10,130 nucleotides of DNA from Methylophilales bacterium (GTDB lineage Bacteria > Pseudomonadota > Gammaproteobacteria > Burkholderiales > Methylophilaceae). A model generated the notes under the pieces. The model saw only the letters and a list, made by a program, of their open reading frames with translations, made no database searches and was not told the DNA's origin. Each line of letters opens with the position of its first letter. Within the stretch, counting starts at the first letter, position 1. Where the stretch lies: assembly GCA_013205275.1 (NCBI GenBank), contig JABMNG010000056.1, positions 1 to 10,130 on the forward strand, read 5' to 3'. Positions 1 to 7,225 of the stretch are shown here, piece by piece. The position numbers were made by a program, and so were the translations under genes.

Positions 1-381
1 CCTAATCATTGCTTCTAAATTTTCAACAGAAAAGGAGGCGTCCCCTCTTCCCTTAAATATAATGTTCCCTTTTAATGTGTTTCCATCAATCTCTCCTGTA
101 TAGTAAAAATCTGATTGCCATCTAAAGTCTGGTCCCAATTCCTTGAGCCCAATATATGTCGTGATAATTTTTACAAGGGAAGCAGAATTAAATAATTGAT
201 CTTCGTTATGAAGGGCGATAATCTCCCCGCTCGATAAATTAATTGCCCCAAAACCATACTCTGATTTATCAAACTTATATTGATCACCAAAATTTTCAAT
301 GCTGTTTATTTTTGCAGATAAAGCTATATGGCTAAAAAGTGTAAAGAATACTATCCAAAATAATTTTCTTGCTAAATACAT
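1..381 (-). CDS. dacB: D-alanyl-D-alanine carboxypeptidase/endopeptidase, PBP4 type (peptidase S13), N-terminal part only
   Basis: The reading frame starts at the ATG at 381-379 and is still open at the left edge, giving 127 codons of an enzyme that normally has about 450-500 residues. Residues 1-23 look like a signal peptide (a basic start MYLARK, a hydrophobic run, then ALSA before a likely cleavage site), so the protein should be periplasmic. Serine 68 and lysine 71 form the S-L-V-K version of the SxxK active-site motif of penicillin-binding proteins. The stretch KGRGDASF near residues 110-117 resembles the GxGDPxL stretch of PBP4 proteins. The family trims the terminal D-Ala from peptidoglycan stem peptides and cuts cross-links. 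The start lies inside the last codons of bioA (10-base overlap), which suggests translation coupled to bioA. The signal peptide supports this start. The SxN and KTG motifs lie outside the window, so intactness cannot be judged. Confidence 0.88.
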   Translation of the reverse strand, partial: MYLARKLFWIVFFTLFSHIALSAKINSIENFGDQYKFDKSEYGFGAINLSSGEIIALHNEDQLFNSASLVKIITTYIGLKELGPDFRWQSDFYYTGEIDGNTLKGNIIFKGRGDASFSVENLEAMIR

Positions 382-1673
382 GCTTTCTTAATTCCATTCT
401 CAGTAACGCGAACCATATGATTAATTTCTTTTTCACTTATAGAGTAAGGAGGCATAAAATAAATGGTACTTTTAATTGGCCTAATAAGAAGCCCATGATT
501 AATACAATAATTAATTACTTTACTCATATTAATATTTTTATTTAATTCAAAAGCCCATATCATTCCAATATTTCTGAGGTTTTTTATTGGTAAATTTTTA
601 TAGCCTTCCATCATAAAATTAATTTTATTAGCTTTATTTTGATTTTCCAATAAAACGTCAGTTGAATTGAAAATTGATAGCGTTCCAAGCGCGGCACTAC
701 AAGCCAATGGGTTGCCTGTATAGCTATGTGAATGTAAAAATCCTCTTTTTACATCATTGTCATAAAAAGCGTTGTAAACATCAGTTGTTGTTAGGGTAAC
801 GGAAAGTGGCAGGTATCCACCAGTTAGACCCTTAGACAAACAAAGGAAGTCAGGTTTTATTTCTGCATGATGATGAGCAAACATCTTCCCTGTTCTACCA
901 AATCCAACAGCTATCTCATCAGCAATTAAATGTATCTGGTATTGGTCGCATAATTTTCTTACTCCCTTTATATACTCTGCATCATACATGCCCATACCAG
1001 CTGCACATTGAACAAGAGGCTCCAAAATAATGCTGGAAATTAATGAATGTTTTTCCTCAAAAATTATTTTAAGCTTTGATATTTTTTTTATTGCTATCTC
1101 TTTTGCGGTTTCATTCTCTTTTCCTAAGCGCCAATCCGGGGAATCTATTTGAATATGATTCTTCATAAGATGACTATATTGGTCTTTGAATAAAGGGATG
1201 TCAGTCACAGAAAGTGCGCCTAATGTCTCCCCGTGGTAGCTATTTTTAAGATACACAAACTTAGTTTTTTTATGCTCTCCTTTTTGCCTCCAATAGTGAG
1301 AACTCATCTTTAATGCTATTTCGACAGCGCTTGATCCATCGCTACCATAAAAACAATGCCCCAGGCCCGTCATATGATTTAATTTTTCAGACAATTCAAT
1401 GACAGGTTCATGTGTTAATCCTGCAATCATGGAGTGCTCAAGCTGATCTAATTGATTTTTTATATGATTTTTTATAACAAGATTGTTATGCCCGAATAAA
1501 TTTACCCACCATGAGCTTGTCGCATCCAAATATTTTTTATCATTAAAGTCTACCAACCAACTCCCTCTTCCTTTTTTGATTGGAATTAATGGGCTACATT
1601 CATGATGTTTCATTTGGGTGCAAGGGTGCCAGACAGAATTAAGACTACGATTAATGAGCTCTTTATTTTTCAT
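372..1673 (-). CDS. bioA: Adenosylmethionine-8-amino-7-oxononanoate aminotransferase (DAPA synthase)
   Basis: This 433-residue protein is a full-length class III, PLP-dependent aminotransferase. BioA converts 7-keto-8-aminopelargonate to 7,8-diaminopelargonate in biotin synthesis, normally with S-adenosylmethionine as amino donor. Visible BioA hallmarks are HPCTQM at residues 16-21, SSWWVNLFGH at 53-62, SYHGETLGALSVT at 145-157 (Tyr146 stacks on the cofactor in relatives), ADEIAVGFGRTG at 251-262 (Asp252 pairs with the pyridine nitrogen), SKGLTGGYLPL at 280-290 with Lys281 as the PLP-binding lysine, and Arg398 in LLIRPI, which fits the substrate carboxylate arginine. The two-tryptophan motif separates BioA from ornithine and GABA aminotransferases. 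It begins 4 bases after the stop of the upstream aldo/keto reductase and overlaps the dacB start by 10 bases. No clear Shine-Dalgarno site precedes it, so coupling to the reductase is likely. The other bio genes are not in this window. Confidence 0.96.
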   Translation of the reverse strand: MKNKELINRSLNSVWHPCTQMKHHECSPLIPIKKGRGSWLVDFNDKKYLDATSSWWVNLFGHNNLVIKNHIKNQLDQLEHSMIAGLTHEPVIELSEKLNHMTGLGHCFYGSDGSSAVEIALKMSSHYWRQKGEHKKTKFVYLKNSYHGETLGALSVTDIPLFKDQYSHLMKNHIQIDSPDWRLGKENETAKEIAIKKISKLKIIFEEKHSLISSIILEPLVQCAAGMGMYDAEYIKGVRKLCDQYQIHLIADEIAVGFGRTGKMFAHHHAEIKPDFLCLSKGLTGGYLPLSVTLTTTDVYNAFYDNDVKRGFLHSHSYTGNPLACSAALGTLSIFNSTDVLLENQNKANKINFMMEGYKNLPIKNLRNIGMIWAFELNKNINMSKVINYCINHGLLIRPIKSTIYFMPPYSISEKEINHMVRVTENGIKKACI

Positions 1674-1677
1674 GGTT

Positions 1678-2745
1678 TTATGGGGCAGGATTCATACAGC
1701 TTAAATGTATAAAATCAATTTTCTGTATTATCTCATTTGGAATAATTTTTTTAAATGCTGCTAGGTTTTCTTTTAATTGTTCAACTGAGGTTGCACCAAC
1801 AACGGTGCTAGTTACAAACCATTGATGATAAACAAATGTAAGTGACATTTCGGTAAGGGTCATATTAAATTCTTCCGCTAATTTCATATATTCTTTCACA
1901 GCATTTTCGACACCAGGTTTATTATACCTCTGAGCGTACCCCTCGAATAAGTTGACCCGCCCTTTTGTCCGAGGATCTCGGATATATTTACCTGTTAAAT
2001 GCCCAAAAGCAAGAGGGGAGTATGCAAAGAAACTGAGGTTCTCCCTATACAGTATCTCTGTTAGCCCTAGTTCAGCTACACGATTTAATAAGCTGTAATT
2101 GTTTTGAATGCTGGATATAATTGGTAATTTTTTTTCCCTAGCAATTCTTAAAAATTCCATAATCCCCCATGGATATTCGTTTGAAAGTGCAATAAACCTT
2201 ACTTTTCCGGAGTTTATTAATTTTTCTAAGGTATTAAGTTGCGCCTCAATAGAAATCCAATCAATCTTTCTGCCTTCCTTATATTCCTCTGATGGGTCAA
2301 ATTTATACTGTCCAAACATAGGCACATTCCTTTCGGGCCAATGAAGGTAAAGTAAATCAACATAGTCTGTCTGCATTCTTTTAAGTGAATCCTCAACAGC
2401 CTTAAAAATGTTTTTCTCGTCTAGGGAAGCAGGACCTCCTCTTATCCAATTGAGCCCCCTCCTCGGTCCAGCTATCTTTGTGGATAGAATGATTTGATCT
2501 CTAGATTTTTTTTTGATCCAGGACCCTATAATTGTTTCAGTTCTTGAATAGGTCTCGGCTTTTGGAGGAACTGGGTATAGTTCAGCAACATCAAAACTAT
2601 TAATACCTTGAGATAAAGCATAATCTAGCTGCCCAAAAGCTTCCTGTTGGGTATTTTGTTCACCAAAAGTCATTGTACCAAGGGTCACGGGTGAGATTAA
2701 TAAGGAAGTCTGCCCTAAAGGCTTATAATTTTTTTTTTCAAACAT
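1678..2745 (-). CDS. tas: NADP(H)-dependent aldo/keto reductase, Tas family
   Basis: The 355-residue product matches the Tas type of aldo/keto reductase over its whole length. It has LGTMTFGEQNT at residues 22-32, the family's VAELYPVPP segment at 53-61, and a PAP C-terminus as in E. coli Tas. The aldo/keto reductase catalytic tetrad is present: Asp52, Tyr57, Lys90 and His135 (in LHWPERN). The NADP-binding end is visible as AYSPLAFGHLTGKY at 241-254 and STVVGATSVEQLKEN at 313-327. The fold is an (alpha/beta)8 barrel acting on carbonyl compounds in the cytoplasm; the physiological substrate of Tas is not firmly known. It is the first gene of the reductase-bioA-dacB cluster and is divergent from groES across 162 bases. 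Only a weak ribosome-binding site precedes the ATG. The symbol is assigned by resemblance only. Confidence 0.88.
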   Translation of the reverse strand: MFEKKNYKPLGQTSLLISPVTLGTMTFGEQNTQQEAFGQLDYALSQGINSFDVAELYPVPPKAETYSRTETIIGSWIKKKSRDQIILSTKIAGPRRGLNWIRGGPASLDEKNIFKAVEDSLKRMQTDYVDLLYLHWPERNVPMFGQYKFDPSEEYKEGRKIDWISIEAQLNTLEKLINSGKVRFIALSNEYPWGIMEFLRIAREKKLPIISSIQNNYSLLNRVAELGLTEILYRENLSFFAYSPLAFGHLTGKYIRDPRTKGRVNLFEGYAQRYNKPGVENAVKEYMKLAEEFNMTLTEMSLTFVYHQWFVTSTVVGATSVEQLKENLAAFKKIIPNEIIQKIDFIHLSCMNPAP

Positions 2746-2788
2746 TTCTAATAAAAAACACTATTTATATATTTAATTAACAGATTAG

Positions 2789-2820
2789 CCCTTGAATTTT
2801 AGACCATTCATCCCTATTAT
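2789..2820 (+). promoter_or_regulatory. groESL promoter: overlapping sigma70-like and sigma32-like elements
   Basis: Two promoter readings share the same bases. As a sigma70 promoter, TTGAAT at 2792-2797 and TATTAT at 2815-2820 are separated by 17 bases, with one mismatch to consensus in the -10 and two in the -35. As a heat-shock promoter, CCCTTGAA at 2789-2796 is followed after 15 bases by CCCTATTA at 2812-2819, close to the sigma32 pattern of CTTGAA and CCCCAT-T. Transcription would begin near 2827, inside the CIRCE operator, leaving a leader of about 80 bases before groES. Which sigma factor is used is an inference from sequence alone. Confidence 0.72.
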
Positions 2821-2846
2821 TAGCACTCTATTGATATGACTGCTAA
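2820..2846 (+). promoter_or_regulatory. CIRCE operator (HrcA binding site) of groESL
   Basis: The left arm TTAGCACTC (2820-2828) and the right arm GACTGCTAA (2838-2846) are separated by exactly 9 bases. This is the CIRCE layout TTAGCACTC-N9-GAGTGCTAA with a single mismatch, C for G at the third base of the right arm. The left arm overlaps the last base of the -10 and the site covers the predicted start of transcription, the usual place for HrcA repression. HrcA is a heat-labile repressor that needs GroE for activity, giving feedback on chaperonin level. The hrcA gene itself is not in the window. Confidence 0.9.
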
Positions 2847-2893
2847 TTTAATCCTATCAATAAAGAATAATTTTAATTTAAGAATACACTACT

Positions 2894-2899
2894 AGGAGA
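2894..2899 (+). promoter_or_regulatory. Ribosome-binding site of groES
   Basis: AGGAGA lies 8 bases before the groES ATG. It is the clearest Shine-Dalgarno sequence in the window, consistent with a highly expressed gene; most other genes here have weak or no such site. Confidence 0.85.
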
Positions 2900-2907
2900 A
2901 CTTACAA

Positions 2908-3198
2908 ATGAAAATTCGCCCTTTACATGACCGTGTAATTGTAAAGCGTCTTGAAGAAGAACGCACTACAGCCTCAGGCATTGTGATTCCTGACAGCGCA
3001 TCTGCTGAAAAACCAGATCAAGGAACAATTCAAGCCATAGGAAACGGCAAAGTACTTGAAGATGGTTCAATTCGAGCACTTGATGTCAAAGTCGGTGATA
3101 AAGTCCTATTTGGAAAATATGCAGGCCAATCTGTCAAAGTCGACGGAGATGAGCTGCTTGTAATGAGAGAAGAAGATATTATGGGTATTGTTGAATAA
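2908..3198 (+). CDS. groES: Co-chaperonin GroES (Hsp10)
   Basis: At 96 residues this is the usual length for GroES. It opens with MKIRPLHDRVIVKR, the conserved first beta strand. The mobile loop that docks onto GroEL spans roughly residues 16-34, with the hydrophobic tripeptide IVI (25-27) inside SGIVIPDSA. The C-terminal half has GDKVLFGKYAG and DGDELLVMREEDIMGIVE, all standard. GroES forms a seven-membered lid on the GroEL ring and closes the folding chamber in the cytoplasm. It is the first gene of the operon, 37 bases ahead of groEL, and is preceded by a strong ribosome-binding site, a CIRCE operator and a compound promoter. Nothing in the sequence is aberrant. Confidence 0.98.
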   Translation: MKIRPLHDRVIVKRLEEERTTASGIVIPDSASAEKPDQGTIQAIGNGKVLEDGSIRALDVKVGDKVLFGKYAGQSVKVDGDELLVMREEDIMGIVE

Positions 3199-3235
3199 AT
3201 AAATTTATTACTATATAAATATTGGAGAAAAATAA

Positions 3236-4885
3236 ATGGCAGCAAAAGACGTAAGATTCGGCGATGATGTTCGTCAGAAAATGGTGAGAGGTGTAAATAT
3301 TCTTGCTAATGCAGTTAAAGTAACCTTAGGTCCCAAAGGAAAAAATGTTGTTCTTGAAAGATCTTTTGGTGCACCAACCATAACAAAAGATGGCGTGTCC
3401 GTAGCGAAAGAAATTGAGTTGCTGGATAAGTTTGAAAATATGGGGGCGCAAATGGTCAAAGAAGTTGCTTCAAAAACTTCAGACAACGCTGGAGATGGAA
3501 CAACAACAGCGACAGTCTTGGCTCAAGCGATCATTCGTGAAGGCATGAAATCTGTAGCGGCTGGTATGAACCCTATGGATCTTAAACGCGGAATTGATAA
3601 AGCTGTAGAGGCTGCCGTTAATGAGCTTCATAAATTAAGTAAACCATGCAGCACAAGCAAGGAAATTGCTCAGGTAGGCTCTATCTCAGCAAATTCTGAT
3701 GTTTCAGTAGGTCAAATTATTGCGGATGCAATGGATAAAGTAGGTAAGGAAGGTGTTATCACAGTAGAAGATGGGTCCGGTCTCGCAAATGAATTAGATG
3801 TTGTTGAAGGAATGCAATTCGATCGCGGTTATCTGTCACCTTACTTTATCAACAATAATGATAAACAAATCGCATTACTAGAAGATCCATACATTCTCTT
3901 ACATGATAAAAAAATATCAAGTATTAAAGACCTACTTCCTGTTCTAGAACAAGTTGCAAAAGCAAGTAAACCCCTACTAATTATTGCTGAAGAGTTAGAA
4001 GGTGAAGCATTAGCAACTTTAGTGGTGAATAATATTAGAGGAATTATCAAAACAGTAGCAGTGAAAGCTCCAGGATTTGGAGATAGAAGAAAGGCAATGC
4101 TTGAAGATATTGCAATTCTAACTGGTGGCACCGTAATTTCTGATGAGGTAGGATTAACTCTAGAAAATATTAAAATTGAAGATCTTGGTCGCGCTAAAAA
4201 GGTTGAGGTTAGCAAAGAAAATACGATTATTATTGATGGTGCTGGTAGTGAAGCAAATATTAAATCGCGCATTGGACAAATCAAAACTCAGATCGAAGAA
4301 TCAACAAGTGACTATGACAAAGAAAAGCTTCAGGAGAGAGTCGCAAAACTTGCCGGTGGTGTTGCATTAATTAAAGTAGGGGCAACTACTGAAATTGAAA
4401 TGAAAGAGAAAAAAGCTAGGGTCGAAGATGCTCTTCATTCAACAAGAGCAGCTGTTGAAGAGGGTATTGTTCCTGGTGGAGGCGTAGCTTTAATTCGAAC
4501 AAGAGATGCTATCCAAAAAACTAAAGGTGATAATGCCGATCAAGATGCAGGTATCCAAATTGTGCTTCGTGCAATTGAAGATCCACTTCGTCAAATTGTT
4601 TCTAACGCAGGAATTGAACCATCTGTTGTAGTAAATAACGTAACAGCAGGGAAAGGTAATTATGGTTTTAATGCAGCTACTGAAACATATGGCGACATGG
4701 TAGAAATGGGTGTTCTTGATCCTACAAAAGTAACGCGCTCAGCATTGCAAAATGCCGCGTCTGTTGCAGGCCTGATGTTAACCACTGAATGCATGATTGC
4801 TGACCTACCTAAAGATGACTCAGCACCTTCAATGCCTGATATGGGTGGTATGGGTGGTATGGGTGGTATGGGTGGTATGATGTAA
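3236..4885 (+). CDS. groEL: Chaperonin GroEL (Hsp60)
   Basis: The 549-residue product is a complete group I chaperonin; it forms two stacked seven-membered rings that fold client proteins with GroES and ATP. The equatorial ATP site is intact: LGPKGKNVVL at 31-40, Asp52 in TKDGV, DGTTTATVLAQ at 87-97 with Asp87, the catalytic Asp398 in ARVEDAL, GGGVAL at 414-419, and Asp495 in VLDPTKVTR. The apical domain, which binds clients and GroES, lies near residues 190-375. The protein ends in a Gly-Gly-Met tail (four GGM units, then M), the flexible tail inside the cavity of most bacterial GroELs. A GGAG ribosome-binding site at 3224-3227 precedes the ATG by 8 bases. A terminator follows directly, so groES-groEL is a two-gene operon. 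Codon use and motifs give no sign of recent transfer. Confidence 0.99.
   Translation: MAAKDVRFGDDVRQKMVRGVNILANAVKVTLGPKGKNVVLERSFGAPTITKDGVSVAKEIELLDKFENMGAQMVKEVASKTSDNAGDGTTTATVLAQAIIREGMKSVAAGMNPMDLKRGIDKAVEAAVNELHKLSKPCSTSKEIAQVGSISANSDVSVGQIIADAMDKVGKEGVITVEDGSGLANELDVVEGMQFDRGYLSPYFINNNDKQIALLEDPYILLHDKKISSIKDLLPVLEQVAKASKPLLIIAEELEGEALATLVVNNIRGIIKTVAVKAPGFGDRRKAMLEDIAILTGGTVISDEVGLTLENIKIEDLGRAKKVEVSKENTIIIDGAGSEANIKSRIGQIKTQIEESTSDYDKEKLQERVAKLAGGVALIKVGATTEIEMKEKKARVEDALHSTRAAVEEGIVPGGGVALIRTRDAIQKTKGDNADQDAGIQIVLRAIEDPLRQIVSNAGIEPSVVVNNVTAGKGNYGFNAATETYGDMVEMGVLDPTKVTRSALQNAASVAGLMLTTECMIADLPKDDSAPSMPDMGGMGGMGGMGGMM
4841..4876 (+). repeat. Four tandem 9-base units coding the GroEL GGM tail
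   Basis: The unit ATGGGTGGT occurs four times in a row with no mismatch, encoding Met-Gly-Gly each time. This is the coding form of the GroEL C-terminal tail. Perfect identity at the DNA level makes it a spot where slippage could add or remove whole units without breaking the frame. Confidence 0.95.
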
Positions 4886-4904
4886 TAGTAGTTTCAGACC
4901 AAAT

Positions 4905-4932
4905 AAAAAAAGCCTCGTTAGAGGCTTTTTTT
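4905..4932 (+). terminator. Intrinsic terminator of groESL
   Basis: A run of seven A (4905-4911) leads into GCCTC, a GTTA loop at 4917-4920, then GAGGC and seven T (4926-4932). The arms pair perfectly for 12 base pairs, 5 of them the GC-rich core. It starts 20 bases after the groEL stop. The A-run and T-run mirror each other, so it could also work on the other strand, but no minus-strand gene needs it there. Confidence 0.95.
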
Positions 4933-5045
4933 ACGTTGATTTGGAGGATAGAACATCAACTTTCTTACAGCTGATTGACTAAACAAGATAGAATTAGTTC
5001 CCTACCCAATTATCATTAAGACCTATTTTCTGTAGCATATAAACA
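4933..5045. other. Intergenic region before uvrD, no assignable element
   Basis: This gap should hold the uvrD promoter, because the groESL terminator lies just before it. Candidate -35 hexamers (TTGATT near 4936, TTGACT at 4975-4980) have no good -10 at the right spacing, and the TAGAAT at 4989-4994 has no good -35. No Shine-Dalgarno site precedes the uvrD ATG; the bases before it are A/T-rich. No small reading frame or RNA gene is evident. Confidence 0.5.
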
Positions 5046-7214
5046 ATGAATGTAACAAATACCCAAAATCGTTATCTAACAGACCTCAACGAAAAACAGA
5101 TTGAGGCTGTAACTATATCTAATGAATCAGCATTAATCCTTGCTGGAGCAGGAAGTGGAAAAACTAAAGTACTAACCTCAAGGGTGGCATGGTTAATACA
5201 TAATCAAGTTGCTAGTCCGGGTGGCATCCTTGCTGTAACTTTCACGAATAAAGCAGCTAAAGAAATGCTATTGAGAATCTCAGCACAGCTCCCAATAAAC
5301 ACTAGGAGTATGTGGGTTGGTACATTTCATGGGCTATGTAACCGCTTCCTTAAAAAACATTTTAAAGACGCAGGTCTTCCGGAGATTTTTCAAATTCTTG
5401 ATAGTGCAGATCAGAAATCTGCTATTAAAAGAGTGATGAAATCTATGAACGTCGATGAGGAACTTTTTACTTCAAAGGACATGCAGTACTTTATTAATGC
5501 AAATAAAGAAGAAGGACTTCGATCAAATATATTTAAGGCATATGATGATATCTCAAAGAAGAAGAATGAAATTTATAGCATGTATGAAAAGCAATGTCAG
5601 AAAGAAGGCGTAGTAGATTTTGCTGAATTGCTGCTTCGCTGCCTAGAGTTGCTTCAAAAAAATACTGCTATTAGAGAGCATTATCAATCAACCTTTAAAC
5701 ATGTGTTAGTGGATGAGTTTCAAGATACTAGCAAGCTCCAATACCAATGGCTTAAACTCCTTACAGCAGACGAAAGTTATATTTTTGCCGTGGGTGATGA
5801 TGACCAATCTATTTATGGTTTTAGAGGTGCAAGTCCGGGGAACATGAAGGATCTTCAAAAAGACTTCAATATAAAAAATGTTATTAAATTAGAGCAAAAT
5901 TATCGATCTAAAAATAATATTCTAAATGCCGCTAATGCAATTATCGATAATAATAAAGATAGATTGGGGAAAAATCTTTGGGCTGCCTCAGGAGATGGTG
6001 ATCTTATTCGCTTATATACTGCATTAGATGATCGACTTGAAGCCTCGTATTTAATTGATGAAATTAAAATGTTGCACCGAGCAGGTAAAAGTTACGATCA
6101 AATTGCTATCCTTTACAGAAATAATGCGCAGTCTAGGGTTATTGAAATGGCAATGGTTTCGAATAATATTCCTTATAGAGTTTATGGTGGTCTACGATTT
6201 TTTGAAAGAGCAGAAATTAAACATACATTAGCCTACTTAAGATTAATATCTAATAAAAATGATGATAATGCTTTTATTAGAATAGTAAATTTTCCTCCTA
6301 GAGGAATAGGATCAAGATCAATTGAGCAATTAGAGGACTATGCAAAAAATAATTCACTCTCAATGTGGGGAGCAGCAAAAGCATTTTCATCTGAAAATAA
6401 AAGCCCAAAAATTTCTAATTTTGTTGAGTTAATTCAAGGGCTAGAAGACCAGATACATGCCACTGGGCTTGATGAGTCTATAGATTATATCAATACATAT
6501 TCGGGGCTTAAGGAGCATTACTCAAAAGATAAAGATGGAAGCTCAAGGATAGAAAACCTAGATGAATTAGTTTCTGCAGCTAAGTCTCATATGCTTGACC
6601 GTAGAGATGAGGGCCATGAGAACCTTTTAACGAAAAATCAATCCTTAGTTTTAGCAGACTTTCTAGACTTTACTTCATTGGAGAGCGGAGAACTTCAGGC
6701 CTCAGCTGGCGATGACGCCTTGCAACTCATGACAATTCACTCATCAAAAGGCCTTGAATTTGATGTTGTTTTTATTACTGGATTGGAAGATGGTTTGTGT
6801 CCTCATGAGCGAAGCTTGCTAGAAGATAAAGGCATAGAGGAAGAGCGCCGACTGATGTATGTGGCAGTGACCCGGGCAAAGAATAAGCTTTATTTAACTC
6901 TGGCTCAATCCAGAATGATCTACGGGCAAGCAACGTATAATCTTCCTTCTCGGTTTTTAGATGAAATTCCAGACGGGCTAATCAAGCGCCTTAGTAATAG
7001 AAAAGAAGTTTCATCTTCTCCTACCAGGATTGCACCATACTCAGAATCTAATCATATTTGGAAAGTTGGAACAACGGTTTCACATCAAAAATTTGGTGAA
7101 GGGGTTGTGACAGGATATGAAGGTAATGAAAATGATTTGAGAATCCAAATTAAATTTTCTGGGCATGGAATTAAGTGGCTCGCAATGGAGTATGCAAAGC
7201 TAAATAAGGCTTAG
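5046..7214 (+). CDS. uvrD: DNA helicase II UvrD (superfamily 1A, 3' to 5')
   Basis: This 722-residue protein matches UvrD over its full length (E. coli UvrD is 720). UvrD unwinds DNA in nucleotide excision repair, releasing the cut oligonucleotide and UvrC, and in mismatch repair where MutHLS-type repair exists. The superfamily 1 motifs are in order: Q motif LNEKQIEAV (14-22), Walker A AGAGSGKT (33-40, Lys39), motif Ia AVTFTNKAAKEM (63-74), Walker B LVDEFQDT (221-228, Asp223 and Glu224), motif III GDDDQSIYGFRGA (250-262), motif IV LEQNYRS (282-288), motif V TIHSSKGLEF (563-572) and motif VI EERRLMYVAVTRA (599-611). The C-terminal segment 678-719, with KFGEGVVTGYEG and GIKWL, is the Tudor-like tail of UvrD/PcrA and argues against Rep. 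It stands alone between the groEL terminator and a convergent gene, without a recognisable ribosome-binding site. Confidence 0.96.
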   Translation: MNVTNTQNRYLTDLNEKQIEAVTISNESALILAGAGSGKTKVLTSRVAWLIHNQVASPGGILAVTFTNKAAKEMLLRISAQLPINTRSMWVGTFHGLCNRFLKKHFKDAGLPEIFQILDSADQKSAIKRVMKSMNVDEELFTSKDMQYFINANKEEGLRSNIFKAYDDISKKKNEIYSMYEKQCQKEGVVDFAELLLRCLELLQKNTAIREHYQSTFKHVLVDEFQDTSKLQYQWLKLLTADESYIFAVGDDDQSIYGFRGASPGNMKDLQKDFNIKNVIKLEQNYRSKNNILNAANAIIDNNKDRLGKNLWAASGDGDLIRLYTALDDRLEASYLIDEIKMLHRAGKSYDQIAILYRNNAQSRVIEMAMVSNNIPYRVYGGLRFFERAEIKHTLAYLRLISNKNDDNAFIRIVNFPPRGIGSRSIEQLEDYAKNNSLSMWGAAKAFSSENKSPKISNFVELIQGLEDQIHATGLDESIDYINTYSGLKEHYSKDKDGSSRIENLDELVSAAKSHMLDRRDEGHENLLTKNQSLVLADFLDFTSLESGELQASAGDDALQLMTIHSSKGLEFDVVFITGLEDGLCPHERSLLEDKGIEEERRLMYVAVTRAKNKLYLTLAQSRMIYGQATYNLPSRFLDEIPDGLIKRLSNRKEVSSSPTRIAPYSESNHIWKVGTTVSHQKFGEGVVTGYEGNENDLRIQIKFSGHGIKWLAMEYAKLNKA

Positions 7215-7225
7215 AGATTTATCTC

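Larger units (their letters stand above)
2746..2907. promoter_or_regulatory. Divergent intergenic control region between the reductase-bioA cluster and groESL
   Basis: This 162-base gap lies between two genes that point away from each other. The right half carries the groESL promoter and CIRCE operator, listed separately. The left half, 2746-2788, is almost pure A/T and must hold the promoter of the minus-strand cluster. AT-rich -10-like hexamers such as TATAAA can be read there on the minus strand, but I could not pair any with a convincing -35, so I do not assign that promoter. No open reading frame or RNA gene is apparent in the gap. Confidence 0.6.

Noticed and set aside
2108..2344. A 78-codon plus-strand open frame antisense to the aldo/keto reductase, and similar short frames at 3030-3245, 3274-3486 and 4176-4370
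   Set aside because: All are shadows of real genes in other frames, without a ribosome-binding site or family resemblance.
3841..4284. A 147-codon open frame on the minus strand inside groEL
   Set aside because: It lies wholly antisense to a strongly conserved part of GroEL, shows no recognisable family pattern, and is explained by codon constraints of groEL.
4841..4876. Tandem repeat considered as a CRISPR-like or selfish repeat
   Set aside because: It is the in-frame coding sequence of the standard GroEL Gly-Gly-Met tail.
4975..5003. TTGACT at 4975-4980 considered as the -35 of a uvrD promoter
   Set aside because: At 16-18 bases downstream the sequence is C-rich (around TTCCCT) and bears no -10 resemblance.
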